A stretch of DNA of 64,000 nt from UBA10649 sp965278965 (GCA_965278965.1 OZ257127.1:2542001-2606000), one strand, 5' to 3'; shown: positions 25,744 through 36,496, counted from the stretch's first letter. Notes: generated by a model from the sequence alone, not told the origin. Made by a program: numbers and translations.

Positions 25744-26715
25744 ATGAGTGTCGACACGGCCGTGCCCACTCCGTCGACGGAGATCGCCGGCCTGTCGCTC
25801 CGACAGCTCGCCTGGCGCCGGCTCCGCCGCGACCGCGGCGCGCTGATCGCCGGCGGCGCCCTGGTGATCGTCTTCCTCGTCGCCCTGTTCGCCCCGCTCA
25901 TCGTGTCGTGGCTGGGCATCAACCCCTACGACTTCGATGCGACGGCGCTCGACCCCGCGAAGGGCAGCCTCCCGGCCGGTCCGTGGGGGTCGATGTCATG
26001 GCACCACCTGCTCGGCGTCGAGCCGCTCACCGGCCGCGACCTGCTGGCGCGTCTGCTGTACGGCGCGCGCATCTCCTTGTTCATCGCGATCACGTCGGTG
26101 ATCATCACCGCGATCATCGGCACGGTCGTCGGCGTCGTCGCCGGCTACAAGGGCGGACGCTGGGACACCGTCATCGGGCGCGGCACCGACCTCCTGCTGG
26201 CCTTCCCGCAGATCCTCATGCTGATCGCGCTAAGCCCGGTCATCACGCAGCGCCTGGTCGCGATGGGCCTGTCGCCCGACACCGCACGGGTCTACTACCT
26301 GATCATCGTCTTCGTCTTCTTCGGCTGGCCGTATCTCGCCCGGCTCGTGCGCGGCCAGGTCCTGAGCCTGCGCGAGCGTGAGTTCGTCGAGGCCTCGGTC
26401 GCCATCGGCGCCCCGACGCGGCGCATCCTGTTCAAGGAGATCCTGCCCAACCTCTGGGCGCCGCTCATCGTCTACGTGACGATCTCGATGCCCACGATCA
26501 TCGCGGCGGAGGCCACGCTCGCCTACCTCGGCGTCGGCATCATCGAGCCCACTCCGTCGTGGGGAAAGATGCTGGCCGACTCGGTCCGCTTCTTCACCGT
26601 GGTCCCCAGCTACCTGTTCATCCCCGGCACGGCGCTGTTCATCGTCGTGTTCGCCTTCAATGTCTTCGGCGATGCGGTTCGAGATGCACTCGACCCGCGA
26701 GTCGGCCGCGGCTAG
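25744..26715 (+). CDS. dppC: Peptide ABC importer permease (DppC/OppC family)
   Basis: The 323-aa permease has an N-terminal OppC helix (IAGGALVIVFLVALFAPLIVSW), five more membrane segments, and the EAA loop RGQVLSLREREFVEASVAIGA before ILPNLWAPLIVYV. It ends with the family tail VFGDAVRDALDPR. With the binding protein, second permease and two ATPases that follow, it forms a dipeptide/oligopeptide importer. Gene order is unusual: this C-type permease comes first. The 286-bp gap upstream probably carries the operon promoter. Confidence 0.93.
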   Translation: MSVDTAVPTPSTEIAGLSLRQLAWRRLRRDRGALIAGGALVIVFLVALFAPLIVSWLGINPYDFDATALDPAKGSLPAGPWGSMSWHHLLGVEPLTGRDLLARLLYGARISLFIAITSVIITAIIGTVVGVVAGYKGGRWDTVIGRGTDLLLAFPQILMLIALSPVITQRLVAMGLSPDTARVYYLIIVFVFFGWPYLARLVRGQVLSLREREFVEASVAIGAPTRRILFKEILPNLWAPLIVYVTISMPTIIAAEATLAYLGVGIIEPTPSWGKMLADSVRFFTVVPSYLFIPGTALFIVVFAFNVFGDAVRDALDPRVGRG

Positions 26716-26790
26716 CGCAGCGCGGAGGTGCTTCCGTTCACCGGGAGCGACAACTGAATACCGAGCAATCCCAAAATGATGGAGGAATAT

Positions 26791-28545
26791 ATGCACACGG
26801 TGAAGCGGAACGGCCTTCGCCTTGCTGCTGTCATGGGCGCGGGCGTCATGCTGCTCGCTGCCTGCGGCGGTAGCAGCAGCAGCTCCGAAGGCAGCGCCGC
26901 TGCCTCGGGCAGCGACGGAGAGCCGACGAAGGGCGGGACGGTCAACGTCCTGACCCTCTCAGAGCAGTTCAACCACCTCGACCCGCAGCGCAACTACACG
27001 GGTGTCGATCTGGCGTTCGCGAGCGCGTACCTCAACCGGACCCTGACGCAGTACAAGCTCGCGCCGGGTCCCGATGGCGTCACGCTGCAGCCGGACATGG
27101 CGACCGATACCGGAACCTCGAACGCCGATGCGACCTCGTGGGCATTCACGCTGCGTGACGGCGTGAGCTTCCAGGACGGCACGCCGGTCGGCTGCTCGGA
27201 CATCAAGTACGGCGTGTCCCGCACGTTCGCGACCGACATCATCACCGACGGTCCGACGTACGCGATCACGTACCTGGACATCCCGCAGAACGACGACGGC
27301 ACCAGCACCTACAAGGGGCCGTTCGTCGACGACGCGGCCGGCCAGGCCAACTTCGACAAGGCCGTGACCTGCTCGGACGACAACAAGACGATCACCTTCA
27401 ACCTCAACCAGCCGGTCGGCGACTTCAACTACGCCGTCACGCTGTCCGCGTTCTCGCCGGTCCCCGCCGGCTCGGACACCGGTGAGAAGTACGACGACGC
27501 CGTCGTCTCGACGGGCCCGTACCAGATCACCGAGTACACCAAGGGCCAGAAGCTGGTCATGGACCGCAACCCGAACTGGGACGAGGCTTCCGACCCGATC
27601 CGCAAGGCGTGGCCGGACAAGATCGTCGTGAGCTTCGCGATCGACGCCTCGGCGATCGACCAGCGGCTCATCGCCGACGCCGGCGAGGACCAGACTGGTG
27701 TGCCGATCGCCGGCATGCAGCCGGAGAACCTGGCGACCGTCTTCGCGTCCGACGACCCGCGCTTCGCGGACCGTTCGGTCGACGCGGCCGACCCGTACGC
27801 CCGGTACATGGTCATCAACACGCAGAAGGTGCCCAACCTGAAGCAGCGTGAGGCCATCGCCGTCGCGGTGAACCGTGCGGAGATCCTGCAGATCCGTGGC
27901 GGCGACTTCGCCGGCACGCTGGCCGACGGCATCATCAGCCCGACTCTCGGCGCGGCCTACCAGCCGTCCGACATGTGGACCAGCGCGTTCGGCCAGCCGA
28001 TCCCCGACACGGGCGACCCGGAGTACGCCAAGCAGCTGATCACCGAGTCCGGTGAGCCGATGCCGAAGCTGATCTTCCAGTTCCCGAACAACCCGGTGGA
28101 CGAGAAGATCGCGGTCTCCACGCAGGCGGCGCTGGCCAAGGCCGGCATCGAGGTCGAGCTCGCTCCGCTGGAGCCGGGCGAGTACTACTCGATCGTCATG
28201 GACCCGACCAAGGCCGAGGGCCTCATCCGGTCGGGCTGGGCGGCTGACTGGCCGAACGCATCGACGGTCATCCCGCCGATCCTCGGACAGAACGAGTCGT
28301 TCAACCTCGGCTTCGCCGGCGACCAGACCTTCTGGGACGGGATCGCCACCGCGAAGGCCAACACCGATGCGGCCGCTCAGGCGGGCCAGTGGGCGGACCT
28401 CAACAAGCAGGCCATGTCGCAGGCCTGGGTCGTCCCGCAGGTGTTCGGCAAGACCCAGTACATCTGGGGCTCCAAGATCGGCGGATCGTTCATGTGGGAC
28501 GCGTACGGATCGATTCCTTACGCCAACCTCTGGGTGAAGCAGTAG
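26791..28545 (+). CDS. dppA: Peptide-binding lipoprotein of the ABC importer
   Basis: The ATG at 26791 follows an ATGGAGGAATAT ribosome site; the earlier ATG at 26776 would put extra residues before the signal. The 584-aa protein has a lipoprotein signal (LLAACGG, Cys at about residue 24), a Ser/Gly linker, and the SBP family 5 domain (LSEQFNHLDPQRNYTG, FTLRDGVSFQDGTPV, PYQITEY, ANWPNAST-type segment near 487). It captures peptides outside the membrane and passes them to the permeases. A strong hairpin follows it. Confidence 0.95.
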   Translation: MHTVKRNGLRLAAVMGAGVMLLAACGGSSSSSEGSAAASGSDGEPTKGGTVNVLTLSEQFNHLDPQRNYTGVDLAFASAYLNRTLTQYKLAPGPDGVTLQPDMATDTGTSNADATSWAFTLRDGVSFQDGTPVGCSDIKYGVSRTFATDIITDGPTYAITYLDIPQNDDGTSTYKGPFVDDAAGQANFDKAVTCSDDNKTITFNLNQPVGDFNYAVTLSAFSPVPAGSDTGEKYDDAVVSTGPYQITEYTKGQKLVMDRNPNWDEASDPIRKAWPDKIVVSFAIDASAIDQRLIADAGEDQTGVPIAGMQPENLATVFASDDPRFADRSVDAADPYARYMVINTQKVPNLKQREAIAVAVNRAEILQIRGGDFAGTLADGIISPTLGAAYQPSDMWTSAFGQPIPDTGDPEYAKQLITESGEPMPKLIFQFPNNPVDEKIAVSTQAALAKAGIEVELAPLEPGEYYSIVMDPTKAEGLIRSGWAADWPNASTVIPPILGQNESFNLGFAGDQTFWDGIATAKANTDAAAQAGQWADLNKQAMSQAWVVPQVFGKTQYIWGSKIGGSFMWDAYGSIPYANLWVKQ

Positions 28546-28553
28546 GACACTGA

Positions 28554-28592
28554 CGTCGGGCCCGGGGAGCCACCTGCTCCCCGGGCCCGACG
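28554..28592. terminator. Strong hairpin between dppA and dppB
   Basis: CGTCGGGCCCGGGGAGC (28554-28570) and GCTCCCCGGGCCCGACG (28576-28592) form a perfect 17-bp stem with a 5-nt loop. There is no T-tract. Sited after the binding-protein gene inside the operon, it more likely protects the dppA message and partly ends transcription, lowering expression of the membrane and ATPase genes. Full termination is also possible. Confidence 0.75.
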
Positions 28593-28625
28593 CAGCCCGG
28601 CCCGAACCATCCAGAAGGCGGCTTC

Positions 28626-29611
28626 GTGACGACGTACGTGTTCCGGCGAGTGCTCACCGGAGTGTTCATCCTCATCCTGCTGAGCATGCTGGTCTTCCTG
28701 CTGTTCAACGCACTCCCGGCCGACCCCGCCGCGCTGACGTGCGGCAAGTCGTGCACCCCGGCGATCATCGAGGCCAACCGCGTCCGGCTCGGACTCGACC
28801 TCCCGCTGTGGCAGCAGTACTGGGAGTTCGTCAAGGGCATCTTCGTCGGCCGTACCTACGGCTACGGCCAGGCCGCCTTCACATGCCCGGCCCCGTCGCT
28901 GGGCTACTCGTTCCGTCGCGGCGAGTGCGTGACCGAGCTCATCCTCACCCGGCTGCCGGTGACGATCTACCTCTCACTCGGCGCCTTCATCATCTGGATC
29001 ACCGCGGGCGTGTTCTTCGGTGTCTACTCGGCCCTGCGCCGCGGCCGCTGGCAGGAGCGCATGACCACCGGCGTCGCGCTCATCGGCTACTCGTTCCCGA
29101 CGTTCTTCATCGGCCTGCTGGCCCTCTACTTCGTCGTCATCAAGTGGCAGTGGCTGCCCTACCCCGACTACGTCTCGCCGTTCGAGGACCCCGTCCAGTT
29201 CCTGCAGACGATGATCCTGCCCTGGCTGACGCTCGCTGTCGTCTACGCGGCGTTCTACATCCGGCTGACGCGCAACCAGATGCTGGAGACCCTCGGCGAG
29301 GACTACATCCGGACGGCGCGCGCGAAGGGCCTGCCCGAACGCACGGTCATCCGTAAACACGCGCTGCGCGCCGGCCTGACCCCCATCGTGACGGCCGCCG
29401 GCCTGGACCTGGCGATCCTCCTCGGCGGCGCGATCATCACCGAGAGCGTGTTCACCCTGCCCGGCATCGGGCGTCTTGCGATCGACTCGGTCCTCGACGC
29501 CGACCTGCCCGTCATCACCGCGACCGTCCTGCTGGCCGGCAGCTTCATCGTCGTCGCCAACGTCGTAGTTGACCTCCTGTACGCCGTCATCGACCCGCGA
29601 GTGAGGCTCGT

Positions 29612-29615
<4 letters not shown>
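28626..29615 (+). CDS. dppB: Peptide ABC importer permease (DppB/OppB family)
   Basis: From a GTG at 28626 the protein has 329 aa. It has the OppB N-terminal helix (TYVFRRVLTGVFILILLSML, residues 2-21), LPADPAALTCG, six membrane helices, and the EAA loop TLGEDYIRTARAKGLPER before HALRAGLTPIVTAAGL. It forms the channel together with the DppC-type permease at 25744. Its stop overlaps the next start by 4 bp (ATGA), so it is translationally coupled to the first ATPase. Confidence 0.95.
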
Positions 29616-30654
<1,039 letters not shown>

Positions 30655-30658
<4 letters not shown>

Positions 30659-31800
30659 GCAACGAGATCCTGCGTGCCGAGGGGATCGTCAAGCACTTCC
30701 CGATCACCAAGGGCATGGTGCTCAAGCGTGAGGTCGGCAGCGTCAAGGCCGTCAGCGGGATCTCGCTCACGGTCGACAGCGGTGAGACGATCGGCCTCGT
30801 CGGGGAGTCCGGCTGCGGCAAGTCGACCGCGGGCCGGACGATCCTGAAGCTGCTCGAGCCCTCGGCAGGCACGATCACCTTCGACGGCCGCGACATCACC
30901 GGCCTGTCCAAGCGCCAGATGGTCCCGCTGCGCCGTCAGATGCAGATGATCTTCCAGGACCCGTACTCGTCGCTGAACCCGCGCCACACGGTCGGCGGGA
31001 TCATCTCCGCGCCGTACCAGGTGCAGGGGATCAACCCGCCCGGCGGCGTGAAGAAGGCCGTGCAGGAAACGATGGAGCGCGTCGGGCTCAACCCCGAGCA
31101 CTACAACCGCTACCCGAACGAGTTCTCCGGTGGCCAGCGGCAGCGCATCGGCATCGCGCGGGCGGTCACGTTGCACCCCAAGCTGATCGTCTGCGACGAG
31201 CCGGTGTCCGCGCTTGACGTGTCGATCCAGGCGCAGGTCGTCAACCTGCTGCAGGACCTGCAGGACGAGTTCGGGATCGCGTACATCTTCGTCGCGCACG
31301 ACCTGTCCGTCGTCCGGCAGATCTCCGACCGCGTCGCCGTGATGTACCTCGGCACGATCGTCGAGCTGGCCGACCGCGACACGTTGTACTCCTCGCCGCT
31401 GCACCCGTACACGCACGCGCTGATGTCGGCCGTTCCGGTGCCCGACCCGAAGGTCGAGGCGAGCCGCGAGCGGATCGTGCTGCAGGGCGACCTGCCCAGC
31501 CCGATCGACCTGCCCAGCGGGTGCGTGTTCCACACGCGGTGCTTCCGGGCGCAGGACCGTTGCCGCGTCGAGGTGCCGCTGCTGGTCGAGCACGCCCCCG
31601 GCCACCAGGTGGCCTGCCACTTCCCGGTCCTGGAGTCCCTTGGGACCGAGCTGATCGTCGGACCGGACCCGGGTCTGGTCGAGCGCGAGGCGCCGGAGTT
31701 CCGTCCGCCGAGCGAGGTCATCGCCGACACCGAGGCCGCCGGCTCCGCGCGCCCCGAGGGCCTGGACTACGTGAGCAAGGACTTCCCCGAGGACTACTAG
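30655..31800 (+). CDS. dppF: Peptide ABC importer ATPase (DppF/OppF)
   Basis: The 381-aa protein has Walker A GESGCGKST, signature FSGGQRQRIGIARAV, Walker B LIVCDEPVSALDVSIQAQ and the oligopeptide C-terminal domain (SGCVFHTRCFRAQDRC, HQVACHF). The N-terminal substrate-facing part includes HFPITKG, typical of the F-type partner. It is the last gene of the importer operon. The stop at 31800 is followed 10 bp later by type-1 palindrome copy 4, which may end the transcript. Confidence 0.96.
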
Positions 31801-31810
31801 CCCCTTCGGC

Positions 31811-31865
31811 GATCTTGAGGTTCGACCGGGTCTTCGGCCCATCTACCCGGTGGAACCTCAAGGTC
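31811..31865. repeat. Type-1 55-bp palindrome, copy 4 (left flank of nuclease gene)
   Basis: The element has left arm GATCTTGAGGTTCGACCGGG, a 15-nt loop with CGGCCCA, and right arm CCCGGTGGAACCTCAAGGTC; pairing fails at two positions. It begins 10 bp after the dppF stop and ends 81 bp before the nuclease gene. It shares the inner ACCGGG arm and the loop end (GGCCCA...TA) with copy 5 on the other side of that gene, in the same orientation. Confidence 0.9.
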
Positions 31866-31946
31866 GACGATCAACAAGGCGGGCATCATCCACAGCTGCG
31901 GTGCGATCGGGTCCCGATTCGTCCGCGCTGCACGACCGTTCGGCAC

Positions 31947-32864
31947 ATGACAAGACGCGGCCCGATCATCACCGACGCCCACGGAGTCGTGCGCCGTGCG
32001 GACGCAGCGAGTCTCGGGGTCAGCACGTCCACCCTGGAGACGGGCGCGGCCGGCGGCCGCTTGGCGCACCCCCACCGCGGCGTGTACGTGGCGGCGGATG
32101 CCGGCGACCTGCACGCTGGCCTTCGGGCGGGGATGGCTCACATCGGTCCCGAAGCCGTCGGCGTTGTTGGCTCCGCGGCGATCGTCCATGGCCTTCAGGG
32201 GCTTCCGCCGTCCTGGCGCCCGCAGATCGCCCTTCCTCCTGGGCTGGAGCGCGTTCAGCGCCGGGGGATCGAGCTGCACTTCTGGGACATACCGGATCGG
32301 CACATCGCCACGGTCGACGGGCTGCGGATCACCGCGGTGATCCGCACATTGGCGGACGTGTGCCGCGTGCTGCAGCGCCACCATGCGGTGGGTCTGGTGG
32401 ACTCGGCACTCGCCCAGGGCCAGATCACCGTCGACCAGTTCACCGAGGTCCTCGCCCTCATGGCCCGACGCCGCAACTGCGTCGCCGGCCGACGACATCT
32501 CGGCGAGGCCCGGGTGGGGGCGCAGTCGCCAGGCGAGACCCGGGTTCGCCTGATGCTCACGGATGCGGGCCTCCCGCCAGACCGGCTCCAGGTGCCGGTG
32601 CACGATGCTGCCGGCCGTCTGATCGGGATCGGCGATCTCGGCTACGACCTGCCGGACGGTGGCCGGCTCATCATCGAGTTCGACGGGCGAAGCGTCCACG
32701 GTCTGCCCGCCGCGGTCCTCGACGACCGGCGCCGGCAGAACGCGCTCCTGTCGCAGCGCGGCGTCACCATCCTCCGGTTCGCCTGGGAGGACACGTACTC
32801 ACCCGCAGCGATCCCCGGCCAGGTCCGGCCGCTTCTGGTGGCCGCCGGCTGGCGGCCGCGCTGA
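31947..32864 (+). CDS. AbiEi-like N-terminal domain plus DUF559/Vsr-like nuclease domain protein
   Basis: The 305-aa protein starts at ATG 31947 without a clear ribosome site. The N-terminal part (about 1-60) has the winged-helix layout of AbiEi antitoxin-like proteins, with HPHRGVYVA at 41-49. A middle domain follows. The C-terminal part (about 190-305) looks like a Vsr/DUF559 nuclease fold with Glu197, Asp230, and Glu244-x-Asp246-Gly (IIEFDG), then RRRQNALLSQRGVTILRF and Trp280. No partner AbiEii toxin gene is adjacent. Two type-1 palindromes bracket the gene. A nicking or cutting role on those palindromes is inference. Confidence 0.75.
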   Translation: MTRRGPIITDAHGVVRRADAASLGVSTSTLETGAAGGRLAHPHRGVYVAADAGDLHAGLRAGMAHIGPEAVGVVGSAAIVHGLQGLPPSWRPQIALPPGLERVQRRGIELHFWDIPDRHIATVDGLRITAVIRTLADVCRVLQRHHAVGLVDSALAQGQITVDQFTEVLALMARRRNCVAGRRHLGEARVGAQSPGETRVRLMLTDAGLPPDRLQVPVHDAAGRLIGIGDLGYDLPDGGRLIIEFDGRSVHGLPAAVLDDRRRQNALLSQRGVTILRFAWEDTYSPAAIPGQVRPLLVAAGWRPR

Positions 32865-32885
32865 CCGGCCCGGGGCACCCCAGCC

Positions 32886-32940
32886 GACCTTGAGGTTCCA
32901 CCGGGTGGGAGGCCCAATTACCCGGTGCAACCTCAAGGTC
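32886..32940. repeat. Type-1 55-bp palindrome, copy 5 (right flank of nuclease gene)
   Basis: The arms GACCTTGAGGTTCCACCGGG and CCCGGTGCAACCTCAAGGTC pair with a single mismatch around a 15-nt loop with AGGCCCAATTA. It begins 21 bp after the nuclease stop and ends 28 bp before the stop of the opposing S9 peptidase. Orientation matches copy 4. Confidence 0.92.
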
Positions 32941-32968
32941 GAAGGTGGTGGGAACGAAAGGCGGCGGG

Positions 32969-35098
32969 TCAGGTGCCGAGATGCTCGCGAAGGAACGCGA
33001 CCTGCAGGCGCAGCAGGTTCTCCGCGACGACCTCCTGCGGCGTCATGTGCGTAACGCCGGACAACGGGAGCACGCTGTGCGGACGACCGGCCGCCAGGAG
33101 TGCGCCGGACAGCTGGAGCGTGTGAGCCGCAAGCACGTTGTCGTCGGCCAGCCCGTGGATGATCAGCAGCGGCCGCTCCAGCCGTTCCGCCCGGTCGATC
33201 AGGCTCGCCTCGCGGTAGGCCTCGGGCCGTTCCTGCGGTAGGCCGAGGTAGCGCTCGGTGTAGGCGGTGTCGTACAGCGCCCAGTCGGTGACGGGGGCGC
33301 CGGCGACCGCGGCAGCGAACACGTCCGGGCGGTCCAGCACCGCGAGCGCGGCCAGGAACCCGCCGAACGACCAGCCGGTGATGCCGACGCGCGAGAGGTC
33401 GAGGTCGGCGTCGAGCGCAGCCGCGGCGTGCAGCGCGGCGACCTGGTCATCGAGCACCCGGCGGGCCAGGTCGTCGGCGATCTCGAACTCGAACGCCGGC
33501 CCGCGGCCTGGGGTGCCGGCCCCATCGACGACGACCACGGCGAACCCCTGGTCCGCCAGCCACTGGTCCCCGGCGAACGCCCCCGCTGCGTGGACGACCT
33601 CGCTGTGGTGCGGCCCGCCGTAGGGCGCGAGCACGACCGGCAGGCGCCGGGAGCCGGGGACGTGCCCGGTCGGCAGCAGCACGGCGGTCGCCAGCGCACG
33701 GTCCGTCAGCCGCGCGAACCGCACGACCGGGCGCACGAGCGGCAGCTCCGCCCGGCTCTCGACCGCTGACTCGCCCGCCGCGATCGACGCGACGTACGCC
33801 GCCCCGCACGCGGCCGGCCGGGCGCTGACCACGACCCGCCCGCCATCGCTCGCGGCGGCCGCGTGCACCCCGTCGCCCTCGGTGAGGGCCAGGACCGTGC
33901 CGTCGTGCCCGACGCGGAAGACGTGCTGGTCCAGCGGGCCGTCCTGCGCGGTGACAACCACGTGATCCGGGCCGGCATGGACGACAGCGGTCACCTGCAG
34001 GCCGGCGGGGGTGAGCGCGACATCGTCGGCGAGCAGACGGAAGGTGTCGGCCCCCGAGTCCGCCACGACCTCGAGCAGCCGGCCGTTGCGATCGCGCGCC
34101 GGGACGCCGGGCACCATCGTCAGCCAGGGCGTGCACGTGCGCTCGCGCGCCGTCGAGGAGCTCCCGTCCGCCGCGACGTCGAGCACGAGCTGACGGCGCT
34201 GGTCCCGGCTGAGCACGCTGACGACCGCGCCGCCGTCGGCGCCTGGAGCAACCGTCGCGAGGTAGGGGAGATCGTCGCGGTCCCAGGCGACCTCGACCGA
34301 GGACCCGTCGACACCGAGCCGGAACAGCCGGGCCACCGGGTTCGCCGTGCCGGCGGCCGGGTACCGGTGCGGCCGCGGCTCCCGCTCGGGCCGGGCCGGG
34401 TCGCCGATCCACCGGATCTCCACCGGCGCCTCTTCGACCAGCTCGGCGAGCAGGCTCGCGGAGTCCGACAGCCACCAGTGCCCGCGCGAGCGGCCGAGCT
34501 CCTCCGCGGCGACGAAGTCGGCCAGGCCCCACGCGCTCGTCGCGTCGGGCGGCTCGGCCAGGCATCGGGGCTCGCCGGAGCCGTCGGCCCCGGACACCCA
34601 CAGCGCCCCGTCGACGACGTACGCGACGGTGTTCCCGTCCGGCGACAGCCGGGGGTCGACCGCGGGGCCGGGCTGCGCCAGGGCGACCGGGGTCGCGTCG
34701 GGGCCGACGACGTCGACTGCGTAGAGGTCGCCGTCGACGGCGAACACGGCTCGCGACACGGCCTCGTCGGTGCTGTACGCCGTGATGCCGGCCGTCGTCT
34801 CCCGCATCCGCTCGCGCCGTGCCCGCTCCGCGGCGGGCACGTCCGCGTCCGGGTCGTGCAGGCCCCGTGCGTCGACGACGCACCGCTCGACCAGCCCGTC
34901 TCCGGCCGGCTCGAGGACCCACAGGCTGCCGACGGGGTCGCGTCCGCCGGCGCTGCGGATGAACGCGACGCGGCCGCCGTCGGAAGCGACGGTGAACCCG
35001 CGCGGCGCACCGAGGCGGAACCGACGGGTCGCGGCCTCCTGCCGGGGGTAGGACTCGGTCTGGCCGGCGGACGGGTCCGCGGTGGTCGCTGCGCTCAC
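32969..35098 (-). CDS. S9 family prolyl oligopeptidase (dipeptidyl-peptidase IV-like)
   Basis: A GTG at 35098 gives 709 aa; the frame stays open further but that part lies over mshB. The N-terminal about 440 residues form a beta-propeller (DPRLSPDGNTVAYV and similar repeats). The C-terminal alpha/beta hydrolase has nucleophile Ser in GWSFGG, Asp in GLADDN and His in GVTHM. Such enzymes cleave small peptides, often after proline, in the cytoplasm. The role suits the neighbouring peptide importer. It is divergent from mshB with only 31 bp between starts. Confidence 0.92.
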   Translation of the reverse strand: MSAATTADPSAGQTESYPRQEAATRRFRLGAPRGFTVASDGGRVAFIRSAGGRDPVGSLWVLEPAGDGLVERCVVDARGLHDPDADVPAAERARRERMRETTAGITAYSTDEAVSRAVFAVDGDLYAVDVVGPDATPVALAQPGPAVDPRLSPDGNTVAYVVDGALWVSGADGSGEPRCLAEPPDATSAWGLADFVAAEELGRSRGHWWLSDSASLLAELVEEAPVEIRWIGDPARPEREPRPHRYPAAGTANPVARLFRLGVDGSSVEVAWDRDDLPYLATVAPGADGGAVVSVLSRDQRRQLVLDVAADGSSSTARERTCTPWLTMVPGVPARDRNGRLLEVVADSGADTFRLLADDVALTPAGLQVTAVVHAGPDHVVVTAQDGPLDQHVFRVGHDGTVLALTEGDGVHAAAASDGGRVVVSARPAACGAAYVASIAAGESAVESRAELPLVRPVVRFARLTDRALATAVLLPTGHVPGSRRLPVVLAPYGGPHHSEVVHAAGAFAGDQWLADQGFAVVVVDGAGTPGRGPAFEFEIADDLARRVLDDQVAALHAAAALDADLDLSRVGITGWSFGGFLAALAVLDRPDVFAAAVAGAPVTDWALYDTAYTERYLGLPQERPEAYREASLIDRAERLERPLLIIHGLADDNVLAAHTLQLSGALLAAGRPHSVLPLSGVTHMTPQEVVAENLLRLQVAFLREHLGT

Positions 35099-35129
35099 CG
35101 GGGAATCGTAGGCAGGTAGCCTCCCGCCC

Positions 35130-36008
35130 ATGGACCGTCGACTGCTTCTTGTCCACGCGCACCCGGACGACGAGTGCATCTCGACCGGCGCGACCATGGC
35201 GCGGTACGCCGCCGACGGCGCGCAGGTCACGATCGTCACCTGCACGCTCGGCGAGGAGGGCGAGGTCCTCGTCCCCGACCTCGTGCACCTGGCCTCGGAC
35301 CAAGAGGACGGTCTCGGCACGCACCGCATGACCGAACTCGCCGCCGCGATGAACCGGCTCGGGGTGTCGGACTGGCGGCTGCTCGGCGGCCCGGGACGGT
35401 TCCGCGACTCCGGCATGATCGGCACGCCCCCGAACGACCGGCCCGAGTCGTTCTGGCGCACCGACCTCTTGGTCGCCGCGCTCGAGCTCGTCCCGGTGAT
35501 CCGCGAGGTCCGCCCGCAGGTGGTCATCACGTATGACGAGTTCGGCGCCTACGGCCACCCCGACCACATCCAGGCGCATCGGGTGACGCACTACGCCGTG
35601 GCGCTCGCGGAGTCCGCGACCTTCCGGCCCGACCTCGGCCCGGCGTGGAGCGTCGCCAAGCTGTACTGGACGGCGATGCCCCGGGAGGTCGTCCGTGCGG
35701 GCATCGTGGCGATGCGTGCGGCGGGCGTCGAGGACGGGTTCGCCGCGCTCGACCCGGACGACCTGCCGTTCACCATCGACGACCACCTGGTGACGACGGA
35801 GATCGACGGCCGCGCGTTCCTCACGGCGAAGATGGACGCCCTGCGCGAGCACCGCACCCAGGTCACGGTCGACGGCGGCTTCTTCGCCCTCGCCGACAAC
35901 GTCGGGGCGGAGGCCTTCGGCACGGAGTACTTCCGCCTGGTCCGAGGCCCGCTGGGTGCGGCCGGCGGCTCCCGCGAGACGGACCTGTTCGCCGGGCTCG
36001 AGGAGTGA
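35130..36008 (+). CDS. mshB: Mycothiol biosynthesis deacetylase MshB
   Basis: The 292-aa protein begins MDRRLLLVHAHPDDE, the zinc motif of PIG-L/LmbE deacetylases (His11, Asp14), and has the second His set in YGHPDHIQAHR (about 141-150). Length and position fit MshB, which removes acetyl from GlcNAc-inositol in mycothiol synthesis, the actinobacterial glutathione substitute. The start follows TAGCCT by 7 bases, typical of a leaderless gene. It overlaps the next gene by 4 bp (GTGA). Confidence 0.9.
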   Translation: MDRRLLLVHAHPDDECISTGATMARYAADGAQVTIVTCTLGEEGEVLVPDLVHLASDQEDGLGTHRMTELAAAMNRLGVSDWRLLGGPGRFRDSGMIGTPPNDRPESFWRTDLLVAALELVPVIREVRPQVVITYDEFGAYGHPDHIQAHRVTHYAVALAESATFRPDLGPAWSVAKLYWTAMPREVVRAGIVAMRAAGVEDGFAALDPDDLPFTIDDHLVTTEIDGRAFLTAKMDALREHRTQVTVDGGFFALADNVGAEAFGTEYFRLVRGPLGAAGGSRETDLFAGLEE

Positions 36009-36388
36009 CTCCGGTCCCCCGCGCGTGGCGTTGGGCCGGGGCCGGGCTGGGGCTGCTCGTGGGCGCCGTCATCGGCCTTCTCGGGGCGTTCGTGCAGGCG
36101 CAGCGGCTCACGCTCGGGGACGTCACGGTGCCGTGGGGGTTCGTGCTCGTGTGGGTCGTGCTCATCGTCGCCGTCCGTGCGGCTGCGTGGGCGATCGGCT
36201 CCCGGTGGGGGGCCTGGGCGGTCGCGGTCGGCTGGCTCGGCATGACGGTGGCGATGTCGGCGGAGAGCCCGTCCGGTGACCTGGCGATCTCCGGCGGGAC
36301 CCGCCAGCTCGTGTACCTGCTGGGTGGCGTCGTCCTCGTGTCGGCGGCGGCGACCATCCCGCTGCCGCGCCCGCGGCCGTCGTCCTGA
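36005..36388 (+). CDS. DUF6113-like membrane protein coupled to mshB
   Basis: From the GTG at 36005 the product has 127 aa and four hydrophobic helices (AGLGLLVGAVIGLLGAF, VPWGFVLVWVVLIVAV, GAWAVAVGWLGMTVAM, LVYLLGGVVLVSAAA). It resembles the small membrane proteins that sit directly after mshB in many actinomycetes. Function is unknown. The 4-bp overlap means translational coupling to MshB. Confidence 0.75.
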   Translation: MTPVPRAWRWAGAGLGLLVGAVIGLLGAFVQAQRLTLGDVTVPWGFVLVWVVLIVAVRAAAWAIGSRWGAWAVAVGWLGMTVAMSAESPSGDLAISGGTRQLVYLLGGVVLVSAAATIPLPRPRPSS

Positions 36389-36496
36389 TCACCTCGCAAC
36401 GACTTCTCGGGAACATCACGGCGGTCCGGCGCGTCTGTCATCGTGCGTACGATCCCCCCAGGACGCGTACGCGTGCGCGTCGATGGCAGGAGGATC

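Larger units (their letters stand above)
31811..32940 (+). mobile_element. Candidate cassette 1: nuclease-like gene bracketed by type-1 palindromes
   Basis: This 1130-bp unit consists of type-1 palindrome copy 4, one gene (31947-32864) and type-1 palindrome copy 5. It is wedged between the peptide importer operon and the S9 peptidase gene. The two palindromes resemble each other more than they resemble the three solitary copies. I infer a mobile or formerly mobile unit similar in logic to RAYT-REP loci. No target-site duplication could be proven by eye. Confidence 0.5.

Noticed and set aside
31947..32864. Type IV toxin-antitoxin pair (AbiEi/AbiEii)
   Set aside because: Only the AbiEi-like N-terminal domain is present and no nucleotidyltransferase toxin gene lies next to either copy, so a classical AbiE system is not supported.
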